From Verrucomicrobiaceae bacterium UBA1938 (GTDB lineage: Bacteria; Verrucomicrobiota; Verrucomicrobiia; Verrucomicrobiales; Verrucomicrobiaceae): 64,000 bases of DNA. Shown here in pieces: positions 52,045 to 61,072 of the stretch. Below the pieces are notes generated by a model, which searched no databases, was not told the DNA's origin, and saw only the letters and a program-made list of their open reading frames with translations. Where the stretch lies: contig DDFC01000032.1 of NCBI GenBank assembly GCA_002336895.1, positions 62,001 to 126,000 on the forward strand. Direction: 5' to 3'. The translations under genes were made by a program, and so were the position numbers. The first letter of the stretch is position 1. Each line of letters starts with the position of its first letter.

Positions 52045-53463
52045 ATGAGCACCTTTTCTCCACTCACGCGCCGCGCAATCCTCGGCCACACCGCCCAGGG
52101 CCTAGGCAGCGTGGCACTGGCCTCGCTTCTTCAGCCGCAGCTTTTGCGCGCAGCTTCTCAAGGAGTGCTGGGTCGTCTTCCGCTGCCTCAGAAAGCCAAA
52201 CGCGTCATCTGGCTCACCATGGCGGGCGGGCCTTCCCAGCTCGAGCTTTTCGACTACAAGCCCAAGCTCGCGGAGATGGATGGCAAGCCCATGCCCGAAT
52301 CCTTCACCAAAGGGCAACAGCTCGCCCAGCTTCAGGGGCAGAAGCTTGTGTGCAAAGGACCCATGTTCAGCTTCCAGAAATATGGCCGCTGCCAGATGGA
52401 GCTCTCCGAGCTGCTGCCGCACATCGGCAGTGCGGCGGATGACATCTGCCTCGTGCGCTCCATGACCACCGAGGCGATCAATCACGATCCGGCGCACATG
52501 TTCATGAACACCGGTGCTCAGATCGCCGGACGCCCCAGCATGGGAGCATGGGTGACCTACGGTCTCGGCAGCGAAGCCGATGACCTGCCTGGTTTCGTGG
52601 TCATGATGTCCACCGGCAAGGGGCGTAATCCTCAGCCCATTGCCGCACGCCAGTGGAGCAGCGGCTTCCTGCCCTCCAAATTTCAAGGTGTCCAGCTCCG
52701 CTCACTGGGCGATCCCGTGCTCTACCTCACCAGCCCGAATGGCGTCACGCGGGAACGTCAGGGCCGCGACTTTGCCGCCATCAACTCGCTGAACAAGCAG
52801 CATGCCGCGTTGTGCGATGATCCGGAAATCGCCACCCGCATCGCCCACTATGAGATGGCCTTCCAGATGCAGGCCAGCGTGCCGGAGCTGATGGACATCA
52901 GCGGCGAAGGCGCCAAGACGCTTGAACTCTACGGCTGCCAGCCCGGCGACGGCTCCTTCGCCTCGAACTGCCTCCTCGCCCGCCGCCTCGCAGAGCGCGG
53001 CACCCGCTTCATCCAGCTCTATCACCGCGACTGGGACCACCACAGCCTGCTGCGCGAGGAACTACCCCTGCGCGCCAAAGAAGTGGATCGGGCCTGCGCG
53101 GCACTCATCAAGGACCTCAAGCAGCGCGGCATGTTTGACGACACCCTCATCGTTTTCAGCGGCGAGTTTGGCCGCACCCCCATGGCCCAAGGAAACAAAG
53201 GCCCCGTGGGCCGCGACCATCACAACAAAGCCATGTCCATGTGGCTGGCTGGCGCAGGCGTCCAGCGCGGCGTCACTTTCGGCAGCACCGACGACCTCGG
53301 CTACGCCGCTCAGGAAAACATCACCACTGTGCACGACCTCCACGCCACCATGCTCCACCAGCTCGGCATCCAGCATGACGCTTTCAGCTTCAAATTCCAA
53401 GGACTGGACGCCCGCCTCTCCGGCGTGGAAGGTGCCAAGGTCATCAAAAAAATCCTCGCATGA
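52045..53463 (+). CDS. DUF1501 protein, copy 1
   Basis: 472 residues. Tat-like start 'LTRRAILGHTAQGLGSVALASLLQ', then the DUF1501 domain with 'RVIWLTMAGGPSQLELFDYKPKL' (alkaline-phosphatase-like N-terminal Asp/His block), 'SMTTEAINHDPAHMFMNTGAQ' and 'SGEFGRTPMAQG...GRDHHNKAMSMWLAGAGV'. The phosphatase/sulfatase-like fold suggests a hydrolase; PVC genes are nearly always next to PSD1 genes. Stop overlaps the next start (ATGA). Copy 2 is at 57049. Confidence 0.93.
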   Translation: MSTFSPLTRRAILGHTAQGLGSVALASLLQPQLLRAASQGVLGRLPLPQKAKRVIWLTMAGGPSQLELFDYKPKLAEMDGKPMPESFTKGQQLAQLQGQKLVCKGPMFSFQKYGRCQMELSELLPHIGSAADDICLVRSMTTEAINHDPAHMFMNTGAQIAGRPSMGAWVTYGLGSEADDLPGFVVMMSTGKGRNPQPIAARQWSSGFLPSKFQGVQLRSLGDPVLYLTSPNGVTRERQGRDFAAINSLNKQHAALCDDPEIATRIAHYEMAFQMQASVPELMDISGEGAKTLELYGCQPGDGSFASNCLLARRLAERGTRFIQLYHRDWDHHSLLREELPLRAKEVDRACAALIKDLKQRGMFDDTLIVFSGEFGRTPMAQGNKGPVGRDHHNKAMSMWLAGAGVQRGVTFGSTDDLGYAAQENITTVHDLHATMLHQLGIQHDAFSFKFQGLDARLSGVEGAKVIKKILA

Positions 53464-54398
53464 AATTCGCCCCATTCTTTCTCCTTGCCGCAACTCTCAG
53501 TGCCTCCGCTTTCGACATCACCGTCGCAGACAAAGACCACGTCGATGTCGCTGATAACGGCAAGGTCGTAGCCCGCCTCATGATGGCGAACGACCTGAGC
53601 ACGCCGGAGAAACACCACGAGACCTACAAGCCCTACCTTCATGTCTTCGACGCCAGCGGAGTCACTCGCCTGACCAAGGGACACGGCTTCAACTTCACCC
53701 ACCACCGCGGCATCTTCCTCGGCTTCAACAAGATCAGCTACGGTGGCAAATCCTACGACCGCTGGCACATGAAGGGCGGCGATCAGGTCGTCACCAAAGT
53801 CACCCCCGAAGCTTCCAGCTTCACAGCCTTCATCGACTGGCAGGGCGACACCAAGGACGCCTTCCTCACAGAGGAACGCCGCTTCACCTTCTCCACTCCG
53901 GCCAAGCCCTTCTACCTCGGCATCGACACGACCAGCGCCATCAAGCCCGTCAGCGGAGAGGCCGAGATGAACGGAGACCCCGAGCATGCGGGCGCGCAGT
54001 TCCGCCCCTCGGAGAAGGTCGATACCAAAACGACAACCTACATCTTCCCCGGCGAAAACATCGATGCCCACAAGATCAAGGACCTGCCCTGGGCCGCCGA
54101 GATCTTCACCGTGGAGGGCAAGACCTTCACCGTCGTGATCCTCAATCACCCCGACAATCCGAAAGACACCGCCACCTCCGCCTACCGCGACTACGGCCGC
54201 TTTGGCATGTTCCCCAAAGGCAAGGCCACTGCGGAGGCACCCTTCAAGCTGCACTACCAGTGGCTCATTGCCGAAGGCGAAGTGCGCGATGCCGCCGCAT
54301 TCCAGCAAACCTGGAACGCTTTTGCCGGAAAGAACGATCCTGTCCCCGCGCTGACCATCAAAATCTCGGAGCAGCCAAAGCCCAAGAAGGAAAAATGA
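53460..54398 (+). CDS. DUF6807 (PmoA-like) exported protein
   Basis: 312 residues. Signal peptide (about 1-17) then a DUF6807 domain: 'YKPYLHVFDASGVTRLTKGHGFNFTHHRGIFLGFNKISYG', 'GDTKDAFLTEERRFTFST', 'AGAQFRPSEKV'. Despite the database name it is unrelated to particulate methane monooxygenase; it resembles sugar-lyase or polysaccharide-acting beta folds. Coupled with the DUF1501 gene by a four-base overlap. A 110-base gap without clear features follows. Confidence 0.82.
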   Translation: MKFAPFFLLAATLSASAFDITVADKDHVDVADNGKVVARLMMANDLSTPEKHHETYKPYLHVFDASGVTRLTKGHGFNFTHHRGIFLGFNKISYGGKSYDRWHMKGGDQVVTKVTPEASSFTAFIDWQGDTKDAFLTEERRFTFSTPAKPFYLGIDTTSAIKPVSGEAEMNGDPEHAGAQFRPSEKVDTKTTTYIFPGENIDAHKIKDLPWAAEIFTVEGKTFTVVILNHPDNPKDTATSAYRDYGRFGMFPKGKATAEAPFKLHYQWLIAEGEVRDAAAFQQTWNAFAGKNDPVPALTIKISEQPKPKKEK

Positions 54399-54508
54399 GG
54401 CGCTTTTAGCGACTCCAGAAATATCAAAATTGGTCATTGAGCGACTAGGATTCGACCGGAATTTTGGTTGGTTACTCCGCCCCCCCGCTCACAAAAAAAC
54501 GCGCCCCC

Positions 54509-57046
54509 ATGCCTTCCCCCAGGTTTACCACCCTCACGTCGCTGCTTCTGCTGACGACACCCTTCCTCACTCCGGCTCTGGCCATTAATGAAAAAAATGC
54601 CGGCCCGGAAAAGGTCGAGCTGAAGTTCAAGTTGCCACCTCCCGTCCCTCTCTCTTGGGAGGAGGAGCTGAAGACCTTCAAGATCGAAAAAGGTTTCCGG
54701 ATCGAGTTGGTGGCCAGCGAGCCGCTGATCGAATCCCCCATCGCTGTGAGCTTTGACGACCAGGGCCGTCTCTACGTCGTGGAAATGCGCGGCTACATGC
54801 ACGACCTCGCCGGTGCTGGCGAAACCGAACCCACCGGCCGCATCTCCCTGCTGGAAGACACCGATGGCGACGGCCGCATGGACAAGGCCACTCCCTTTCT
54901 CGACAAGCTCGTCATGCCACGTGCAGTCATGGCTGTTAACGGTGGGGTCCTGGTCGCCGAGCCGCCCAATCTCTTCTTCTGCAAGGACACCGACGGCGAT
55001 GGCAAGGCCGATGTGAAGGAGGTCGTGACCAGCGACTACGGCACCCTCGGCGGCCAGCCAGAGCACATGGCCAACACTCCGCTCTGGGCCATGGACAATG
55101 CCATCTGGAGCGCCGGATACTCCACCCGCTTCAAGCTACGCGGCGGCGTGTGGCAAAAAGACAGCGGCCTCGGCCGCGGCCAGTGGGGCCTCTGCCAGGA
55201 CAACTACGGCAGGCTCTATTTCAACTACAACTCCGACATGCTGCGCGCAGACCTCCTGCCCACGGAGGCCTTCACCCGCAATCCACTCCTGCGCAACGCC
55301 TCCAGCGTCAATGCCAAGGTGGCCGCAGATCAGACGCTCTTCCCCTCTCATCCCACTCCCGGTGTGAACCGCGGCTACGATCCCAAATCCCTCCGCGCCG
55401 ACGGCACGCTGAGCAAACCCACCGGCACCTGCGGCGCTCTGATCTATCGCGGCGATGCCTTCCCCGTCCCCTACCGTGGCAACGCCTTCATTCCCGAGCC
55501 CTGCGCCAATCTGGTGAAGCGTTTTACCATGAGCGAAAAGGACGGCATCGTGAAGGCCACGAACACGGCCAAGACCACCGAATTCCTTACTTCCACCGAC
55601 GAGCGCTTCCGTCCTGTAAACGCCGCCGATGGCCCCGATGGAGCACTCTACATCGTGGACATGTATCGCGGCATCATCCAGCACCAGAGCTTCCTCACGC
55701 ACTACCTCATCGCCAACATCAAGGACCGCAAACTGGAGACTCCCTTCAATCAGGGCCGCATCTGGCGTATTGTCCCAGACACCAAGGACCGCCCGCAGCC
55801 CGTCAAGGTGAGCAAGGACGCCAAGATGCTCACGCACGCCAACGGCTGGGTGCGCGACACCGCCCAGCGCCTCATCGTGGAATCCAGCGATGCCTCCGCC
55901 ATTCCCGCGCTGAAGGAACTGCTCACCAGCGGCTCTCCGATCACACGTCTGCACGCACTCTGGACCCTCGATGGTCTCGGCGCCGCCAGCCCCGACCTTC
56001 TCCGCACCGCGCTCACAGACAAAGACGCCCAAGTCCGCGCCGCCGCCGTTCGCATTTCCGGTCGCGACCTCGCACCCGACCTGATCGCGCTCACCTCCGA
56101 AAAAGACGCCCTCGTTCTCGCGCATCTCGCCATCAAGCTCACCTCCTTCAATCTCCCGGATGCCGACACCGCCGTGGCCAAGCTGCTTTCCATCAATGGC
56201 AAAAACGCCCTCGTCCGTGAAGGTGCCCTGACCGGCCTGCGCGGTAGAGAAGCCGCCTTTGCCAAGCTGCTGGCCACCCAGCTTTCCAAATCCAACAGCG
56301 CCAGCATCACTCCCGTGATCGAAGCACTCGGCGCTCTGCTGGCATCCGCCAACAAGGCCGGTCCTTTCGAAGACATGCTCGATCTCGCAGCCTCCCAGCC
56401 GCAGGGCGGTGCAGTGCAAATCGCCGCCATCAAAGGCCTCGCCACCAGCGGCACGGATCCAAAATCCAAAACTCCGCCCAAACTGCTCTGGCTCGATGCC
56501 GTGCCTGCGACACTCAAGACACTGAAAGCCGCCATGACGGACAAGACCTCTGCAAAGCTCTTCACCAGCGTGGAGGCCCGCCTCGCCTGGCCCGGCAAAC
56601 CCGGCGCACCACCTCCTCCGAAAATCGTCCCTCTGAACGAAGCACAGACCGCCCTCTTTGAAAAAGGCAAGACCATCTACGCCACCCTCTGCGCCGCCTG
56701 CCATCAGCCCCACGGCTTTGGTCTGGATGGTCTGGCCCCGCCGCTGGTGGACAGCGAATGGGTGCTCGGCAAGGCGGAGCTGCCCGCGCGCATCATCATG
56801 CACGGACTCGCCGGCCCGGTGAAAGTCGGTGGCCGCAGCTTCAATCTCGCCATGCCTCCCCTGCCACAGCTTACCGATGAAGATGTCGCCGGTGTGCTCA
56901 CCTACATCCGCCGCGAGTGGGAGCACAATGCCTCTCCAGTGGACACCAAGGCGGTCACCGCCATCCGCACTCAGACCAAGGGCCGCACGGCCATGTGGAC
57001 GGAACAAGAATTGAAAAATTTGGGCAAGAAACCGAGTTCAAAGTAA
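54509..57046 (+). CDS. PVC-type HEAT-repeat/c-haem dehydrogenase-like protein (TIGR02604)
   Basis: 845 residues from ATG 54509, which begins the signal peptide. N-terminal beta-propeller/dehydrogenase-like domain (about 30-430, 'VSFDDQGRLYVVEMRGYMHD...GRISLLEDTDGDGRMDKATPFLDKL...VRPVNAADGPDGALYIVDMYRG'), HEAT repeats (about 430-680), and a C-terminal cytochrome c domain with CAACH (residues 728-732). The family is restricted to PVC bacteria and is expected to oxidise a substrate at the surface with electron transfer through the haem. A 5-base-compatible upstream start adds 15 residues that are not signal-like. The DUF1501 copy 2 starts two bases after its stop. Confidence 0.9.
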   Translation: MPSPRFTTLTSLLLLTTPFLTPALAINEKNAGPEKVELKFKLPPPVPLSWEEELKTFKIEKGFRIELVASEPLIESPIAVSFDDQGRLYVVEMRGYMHDLAGAGETEPTGRISLLEDTDGDGRMDKATPFLDKLVMPRAVMAVNGGVLVAEPPNLFFCKDTDGDGKADVKEVVTSDYGTLGGQPEHMANTPLWAMDNAIWSAGYSTRFKLRGGVWQKDSGLGRGQWGLCQDNYGRLYFNYNSDMLRADLLPTEAFTRNPLLRNASSVNAKVAADQTLFPSHPTPGVNRGYDPKSLRADGTLSKPTGTCGALIYRGDAFPVPYRGNAFIPEPCANLVKRFTMSEKDGIVKATNTAKTTEFLTSTDERFRPVNAADGPDGALYIVDMYRGIIQHQSFLTHYLIANIKDRKLETPFNQGRIWRIVPDTKDRPQPVKVSKDAKMLTHANGWVRDTAQRLIVESSDASAIPALKELLTSGSPITRLHALWTLDGLGAASPDLLRTALTDKDAQVRAAAVRISGRDLAPDLIALTSEKDALVLAHLAIKLTSFNLPDADTAVAKLLSINGKNALVREGALTGLRGREAAFAKLLATQLSKSNSASITPVIEALGALLASANKAGPFEDMLDLAASQPQGGAVQIAAIKGLATSGTDPKSKTPPKLLWLDAVPATLKTLKAAMTDKTSAKLFTSVEARLAWPGKPGAPPPPKIVPLNEAQTALFEKGKTIYATLCAACHQPHGFGLDGLAPPLVDSEWVLGKAELPARIIMHGLAGPVKVGGRSFNLAMPPLPQLTDEDVAGVLTYIRREWEHNASPVDTKAVTAIRTQTKGRTAMWTEQELKNLGKKPSSK

Positions 57047-57048
57047 TC

Positions 57049-58455
57049 ATGCACACACCATCACCGCTCCAGCGCCGCGCCTTCCTTGGCAAAACCTCCC
57101 AGGGGCTCGGAGCGGTGGCTCTTGCCTCCTTGCTTGAGCACTCCCAGGCCGCTCCCACACGGGGTGTTCTGGGCACCCTGCCCCTGCCACAGAAGGCCAA
57201 GCGCGTCATCTGGCTCACGATGGCGGGCGGTCCCTCGCATCTGGAGACCTTTGATCCCAAGCCCAAGCTGGCTGAGATGGATGGCAAGCCCATGCCGGAG
57301 TCCTTCACCAAAGGGCAGCAGCTTGCGCAACTCCAGGGCAAGCCCCTGAACTGCTTCGGCCCGCAGCATCCCTTTGCCAAATTTGGCAAAAGCCAGATCG
57401 AAATCTGCTCTCTCTTCCCGCAGATCGGCAGCGTCATCGACGACATCTGCCTCATCCGCTCCATGACCACGGACGCCATCAATCACGATCCGGCGCACAT
57501 GTTCATGAACACCGGCTCGCAGATCGCCGGACGCCCCAGCATGGGCTCATGGATCACCTACGGCCTGGGCACCGAAGCCTCAGACCTGCCAGGTTTCGTC
57601 GTCCTGACCTCTCTCGGCAAAGGCGGCCAGAATCAGCCCATCGCCGCCCGCCAGTGGAGCAGCGGCTTCCTTCCCTCCAAATACCAGGGCGTGCAGCTTC
57701 GCGCTCAGGGCGACCCCGTTTTGTATCTCACCAATCCCGGCGGCATCTCGCGCGATCAGCAAGGCCGCGATGTCGCCGCCATCAATGCGCTCAACAAGCA
57801 GCGCAGCAGCCTGGTGGACGATCCCGAGATCGCCACCCGCATCGCCCAGTACGAGATGGCCTTTCAGATGCAGGCCAGTGTGCCGGACCTGATGGATGTG
57901 AGCGCAGAAGGCGCCAAAACGCTCGATCTCTACGGCTGCCAGCCAGGCGATGGCTCCTTTGCCTCCAACTGCCTCCTCGCCCGCCGCCTTGCAGAGCGCG
58001 GCACCCGCTTCATCCAGCTCTACCACAAGGACTGGGACCACCACGGCGGCGTCAAAGAAGGCGTGGCCCTTAAGGCGCAGGAAATCGACCGCGCCTGCAT
58101 GGCCCTCATCACCGACCTCAAACAGCGCGGCATGCTGGAGGAGACCCTCATCGTCTGGGCGGGCGAATTTGGCCGCACCCCGATGTCCCAAGGCGGCAGT
58201 GGCCGCGACCACCACAATAAGGCCATGTCCGTGTGGCTGGCGGGTGCTGGCATTCAGGGCGGCATCGTCCACGGCTCCACCGACGATCTTGGCTACGCTG
58301 CCATCGACAAAGTCACCACCGTTCACGATCTCCACGCCACTATGCTCCACCAACTGGGCATTCAGCACGACGCCTTCAGCTTCAAATTCCAGGGCCTCGA
58401 CGCACGCCTCAGCGGCGTGGAAGGTGCCAAGGTCATCAAAGACATTCTCGCGTGA
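57049..58455 (+). CDS. DUF1501 protein, copy 2
   Basis: 468 residues. Starts 'MHTPSPLQRRAFLGKTSQGLGAVALASLL' and has the same domain as copy 1 at 52045. The last 50 residues are identical to copy 1 over a 42-residue run, but the DNA differs at many third codon positions, so the pair is old and kept by selection. Differences are concentrated between about 100 and 260. The gene begins two bases after the HEAT/haem gene and ends one base before the esterase start, so the block 54509-59242 is one transcription unit. Confidence 0.92.
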   Translation: MHTPSPLQRRAFLGKTSQGLGAVALASLLEHSQAAPTRGVLGTLPLPQKAKRVIWLTMAGGPSHLETFDPKPKLAEMDGKPMPESFTKGQQLAQLQGKPLNCFGPQHPFAKFGKSQIEICSLFPQIGSVIDDICLIRSMTTDAINHDPAHMFMNTGSQIAGRPSMGSWITYGLGTEASDLPGFVVLTSLGKGGQNQPIAARQWSSGFLPSKYQGVQLRAQGDPVLYLTNPGGISRDQQGRDVAAINALNKQRSSLVDDPEIATRIAQYEMAFQMQASVPDLMDVSAEGAKTLDLYGCQPGDGSFASNCLLARRLAERGTRFIQLYHKDWDHHGGVKEGVALKAQEIDRACMALITDLKQRGMLEETLIVWAGEFGRTPMSQGGSGRDHHNKAMSVWLAGAGIQGGIVHGSTDDLGYAAIDKVTTVHDLHATMLHQLGIQHDAFSFKFQGLDARLSGVEGAKVIKDILA

Positions 58456-58456
58456 A

Positions 58457-59242
58457 ATGAGCTTCCGCACTTTTGAATCGGCCTCCATTGGCGGCGGCAT
58501 CCATCACGCCACGGTCAAATCCTCAGCGCTGCATCGGCGTGCAGACATCAGCTTTTACGTTCCACCGGGAACTGCTGGGGATAAGCTCCCTCTCGTCATC
58601 CTTCTGCACGGCGTCTACGGCAGCCATTGGGCTTGGCTGTACAAAGGCCGTGCACATGAGGTGCTCGACAGGTTGATCCATGAAGAAAACCTGCCGCCCA
58701 TGATGCTCGCCATGCCTTCAGACGGTCTCTGGGGCGATGGCTCAGGCTACACGCCGCATCGCGATGCGGACTACGCCTCTTGGATCGTGAATGAGGTTCC
58801 TGAAGCTGCCGCTGAAATCGATCCCCGCTGCAAGGACGCCCCCTGCTTCATCAGTGGCCTCTCCATGGGCGGCTACGGCGCTCTGCGGCTGGGTCTGCTC
58901 AATCCGGAGAAATTTGCCGCCATCAGCGCCCATAGCAGCATTACCAACGTGACGCAGATGCAGGGGTTTGTGGAGGAGCCCCTGGCCAAATTTGATCTCA
59001 CCGGCCCTGATCCCCTACCGGTCATCGACTGCGCCAGACTCAACGTCAGCCTCCCACGTCTGCGCTTCGACTGCGGCAGCGAGGACATTCTGATCGAGCA
59101 CAACCGCACTCTGCACCGCGATCTGGAAGCAGCAGGCATCCCCCATGTTTACGAAGAGTTTCCAGGCGGTCACACCTGGGACTACTGGCACGAGCACCTG
59201 TCAGCTACGCTCCGCTTTTTCGGAGCCTGCCTCGCCCCCTAG
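58457..59242 (+). CDS. Esterase D-type alpha/beta hydrolase
   Basis: 261 residues. 'LPLVILLHGVYGSHWAWLYKGRAHEVLDRLIHEENLPPMMLAMPSDG', nucleophile Ser in 'SGLSMGGYGALRLGL', Asp in 'CGSEDILIEHNR' and His in 'FPGGHTWDYWHEHL'. It resembles S-formylglutathione hydrolase or feruloyl/carbohydrate esterases of the esterase-D family; no signal peptide is seen. Starts one base after the DUF1501 stop. Convergent with the polytopic protein gene (3-base gap). Confidence 0.85.
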   Translation: MSFRTFESASIGGGIHHATVKSSALHRRADISFYVPPGTAGDKLPLVILLHGVYGSHWAWLYKGRAHEVLDRLIHEENLPPMMLAMPSDGLWGDGSGYTPHRDADYASWIVNEVPEAAAEIDPRCKDAPCFISGLSMGGYGALRLGLLNPEKFAAISAHSSITNVTQMQGFVEEPLAKFDLTGPDPLPVIDCARLNVSLPRLRFDCGSEDILIEHNRTLHRDLEAAGIPHVYEEFPGGHTWDYWHEHLSATLRFFGACLAP

Positions 59243-59245
59243 CGG

Positions 59246-61021
59246 CTACTTCTTCAGCGATCTCGGCTTGTCGGAGTAAAACACCATCGGCAGGCTCAGG
59301 TGCTCCTTGTCCCCCACCGGCTGGCCAACGAGCGGAACGGGATTTTTATACGGGAATTCGGGGCTGGGTGTGAAGTCGCGATCAAAAGCCAGCATGGGCC
59401 CGCGAACTATGAGATCCCGCCATTCAGCATAGGGACCGGTGTAAATGTCCGTGATGTGTTTCACTTTGGCGGAGACGGGCGTCATGACGAATCCACCCAG
59501 TCTCGCGCCCCGCTCTTCGGCCTTCGCCTTCATGACCTCGTAGTCAGCCCGCTGGGTGCACAGGTTCACGCAGGGCACATCCCCATACCATGCCACAAAG
59601 GCGGGGGAGTCCGAGATGACATACTCATTCTTCTCCAGCAGCTGCCGCAGCACAGCCATGCGCTCTGGTAGAAATGGTGGCCAGTGCGGCGGGATTTTAC
59701 CCCCCATGGTCAGGCCAAATTTCATCACGACCGGCAGGTTTACCACCATGGGCAGTGCGGTGATGACCAGCGCCACCAGCGGCGCACCCCAGCGCGCCAG
59801 AAACTCCCCGGACACATGAAAGCGCGACCACAGCACCACCAGCATGGCCGCGCCAAAGGTGGTCATGGCTGGCATGAGCACAATGTAGAGCGCATTGTCA
59901 TCCTTCTCTCTGTCGGGCAGCCCCAAAAAGCTCATGCCTGCGGCCACACAGCAGAACACCACCAGCAGCATCCAGCGCGCCGAGCCCGCATCAGCCTTTC
60001 GAAAGCGATGCATGAGCGCCAAAAAAAACATCAACGCCGGCACCACATACCCCAGATGAGCAATGAGTGCCGCCATCTCATCCTGCCAGCCGATCCCCAC
60101 ATGCCGCAGCAGATCATCCACCTGCAGCAGAGGCAGGCCGGGGGAAAAATCCCTCAGCAGCATGTCATGCGCCGTGGCGGAGGTCTGCGCCTGCAGCAGT
60201 GCCTTCACGCCTCCCAGCGGATCTCCGCACAGCTGCACATTCCACCAGCCCCAAGCTGCCAGTACCACCACCGTGGGCAGCGCCACTAAGATGGCACCAG
60301 CCTTCCCACGCGGCAGAAACACAGCCAGTCCGCTGACTACGCCCAGCACGATCCACAGCGCCATCCAGTGTGTGAGCACCATCAGCGCGCACACCAGCCC
60401 CAGGCACAGCAAAGGCAAAAACGTGCCGCGATTTTCCACCGCACGCCCGGCTGCTGCGGCGTAGAAACGGAAGGCCAGCGCAAACAGCAGCACCAGCAGC
60501 GCACGCGGCGCTCCGCTGACCATCAGCTCCCACGCGGGTTCGCACACCAGCAGGGCTATGGCCGCGACCGCCGCCACCTGCTCGTCAAAAAGCCGCCGCG
60601 CCGCACCATGGGTGAAAAAAATCGTGAGCAGGTACCACGTCACACCAAAGCACGCGATCACGCGGTCCATGAGAAACACCGCACTGCCAGTCGTGGGATC
60701 ATACACCTCCCAGCGTTTCATGAAGCGAAATGCCGCCGACCACAGCAGCGGCTGCAGAGGAGGCTGCACCGTCTCCGGCATGGCCAGCGGCGTGGGCGTC
60801 TTCTGTGCCCCTTCCATCTGCGCCCAGGCGTACGGCTGGATCACATGTGTCTGGTAGGAGCCCGTGCGCGCCAGCTGCCTTGCCAGCTGCGCCTGGTTCA
60901 TCCCATCAGCGCTGCTCAGTCCTCGAAACGTCACAAACACATGCAGCAGCGCCATCACAATGGCGGCGGCATAAAACACCAGTCGTAGCACAGCGCCGGG
61001 GCCGGAGGAGTTGGAGGACAT
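59246..61021 (-). CDS. Polytopic glycosyltransferase-like membrane protein
   Basis: 591 residues with about ten membrane helices and a C-terminal soluble part (about 455-590). The N-terminal 'GMNQAQLARQLARTGSYQTHVIQPYAW' loop after helix 1 contains Asp/Gln features comparable to PMT/ArnT-type dolichyl-phosphate-dependent glycosyltransferases (GT-C fold), but the canonical acidic loop motif is not clear. The soluble domain has 'YVISDSPAFVAWYGDVPCVNLC'. Function: probable lipid-linked sugar transferase or flippase-like protein. No start alternative is better than ATG 61021. Confidence 0.65.
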   Translation of the reverse strand: MSSNSSGPGAVLRLVFYAAAIVMALLHVFVTFRGLSSADGMNQAQLARQLARTGSYQTHVIQPYAWAQMEGAQKTPTPLAMPETVQPPLQPLLWSAAFRFMKRWEVYDPTTGSAVFLMDRVIACFGVTWYLLTIFFTHGAARRLFDEQVAAVAAIALLVCEPAWELMVSGAPRALLVLLFALAFRFYAAAAGRAVENRGTFLPLLCLGLVCALMVLTHWMALWIVLGVVSGLAVFLPRGKAGAILVALPTVVVLAAWGWWNVQLCGDPLGGVKALLQAQTSATAHDMLLRDFSPGLPLLQVDDLLRHVGIGWQDEMAALIAHLGYVVPALMFFLALMHRFRKADAGSARWMLLVVFCCVAAGMSFLGLPDREKDDNALYIVLMPAMTTFGAAMLVVLWSRFHVSGEFLARWGAPLVALVITALPMVVNLPVVMKFGLTMGGKIPPHWPPFLPERMAVLRQLLEKNEYVISDSPAFVAWYGDVPCVNLCTQRADYEVMKAKAEERGARLGGFVMTPVSAKVKHITDIYTGPYAEWRDLIVRGPMLAFDRDFTPSPEFPYKNPVPLVGQPVGDKEHLSLPMVFYSDKPRSLKK

Positions 61022-61072
61022 GCGCCTTACATGCCACAGCAGGGCCCGGCGTGCAAAGAGCGAACTCCACCC

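Noticed and set aside
50644..52089. A 481-codon minus-strand frame opposite the PSD1 gene
   Set aside because: Entirely antisense to the DUF1553 end; low-complexity and no start context. Same for the minus-strand frames at 39706-41091 and 27756-29099 plus strand.
55136..57007. A 623-codon open frame on the minus strand across the HEAT/haem gene
   Set aside because: It is antisense to a gene with a signal peptide, recognised domains and a haem motif. The antisense protein is His/Gly/Ala-rich with no family match. High-GC codon bias creates such shadow frames.
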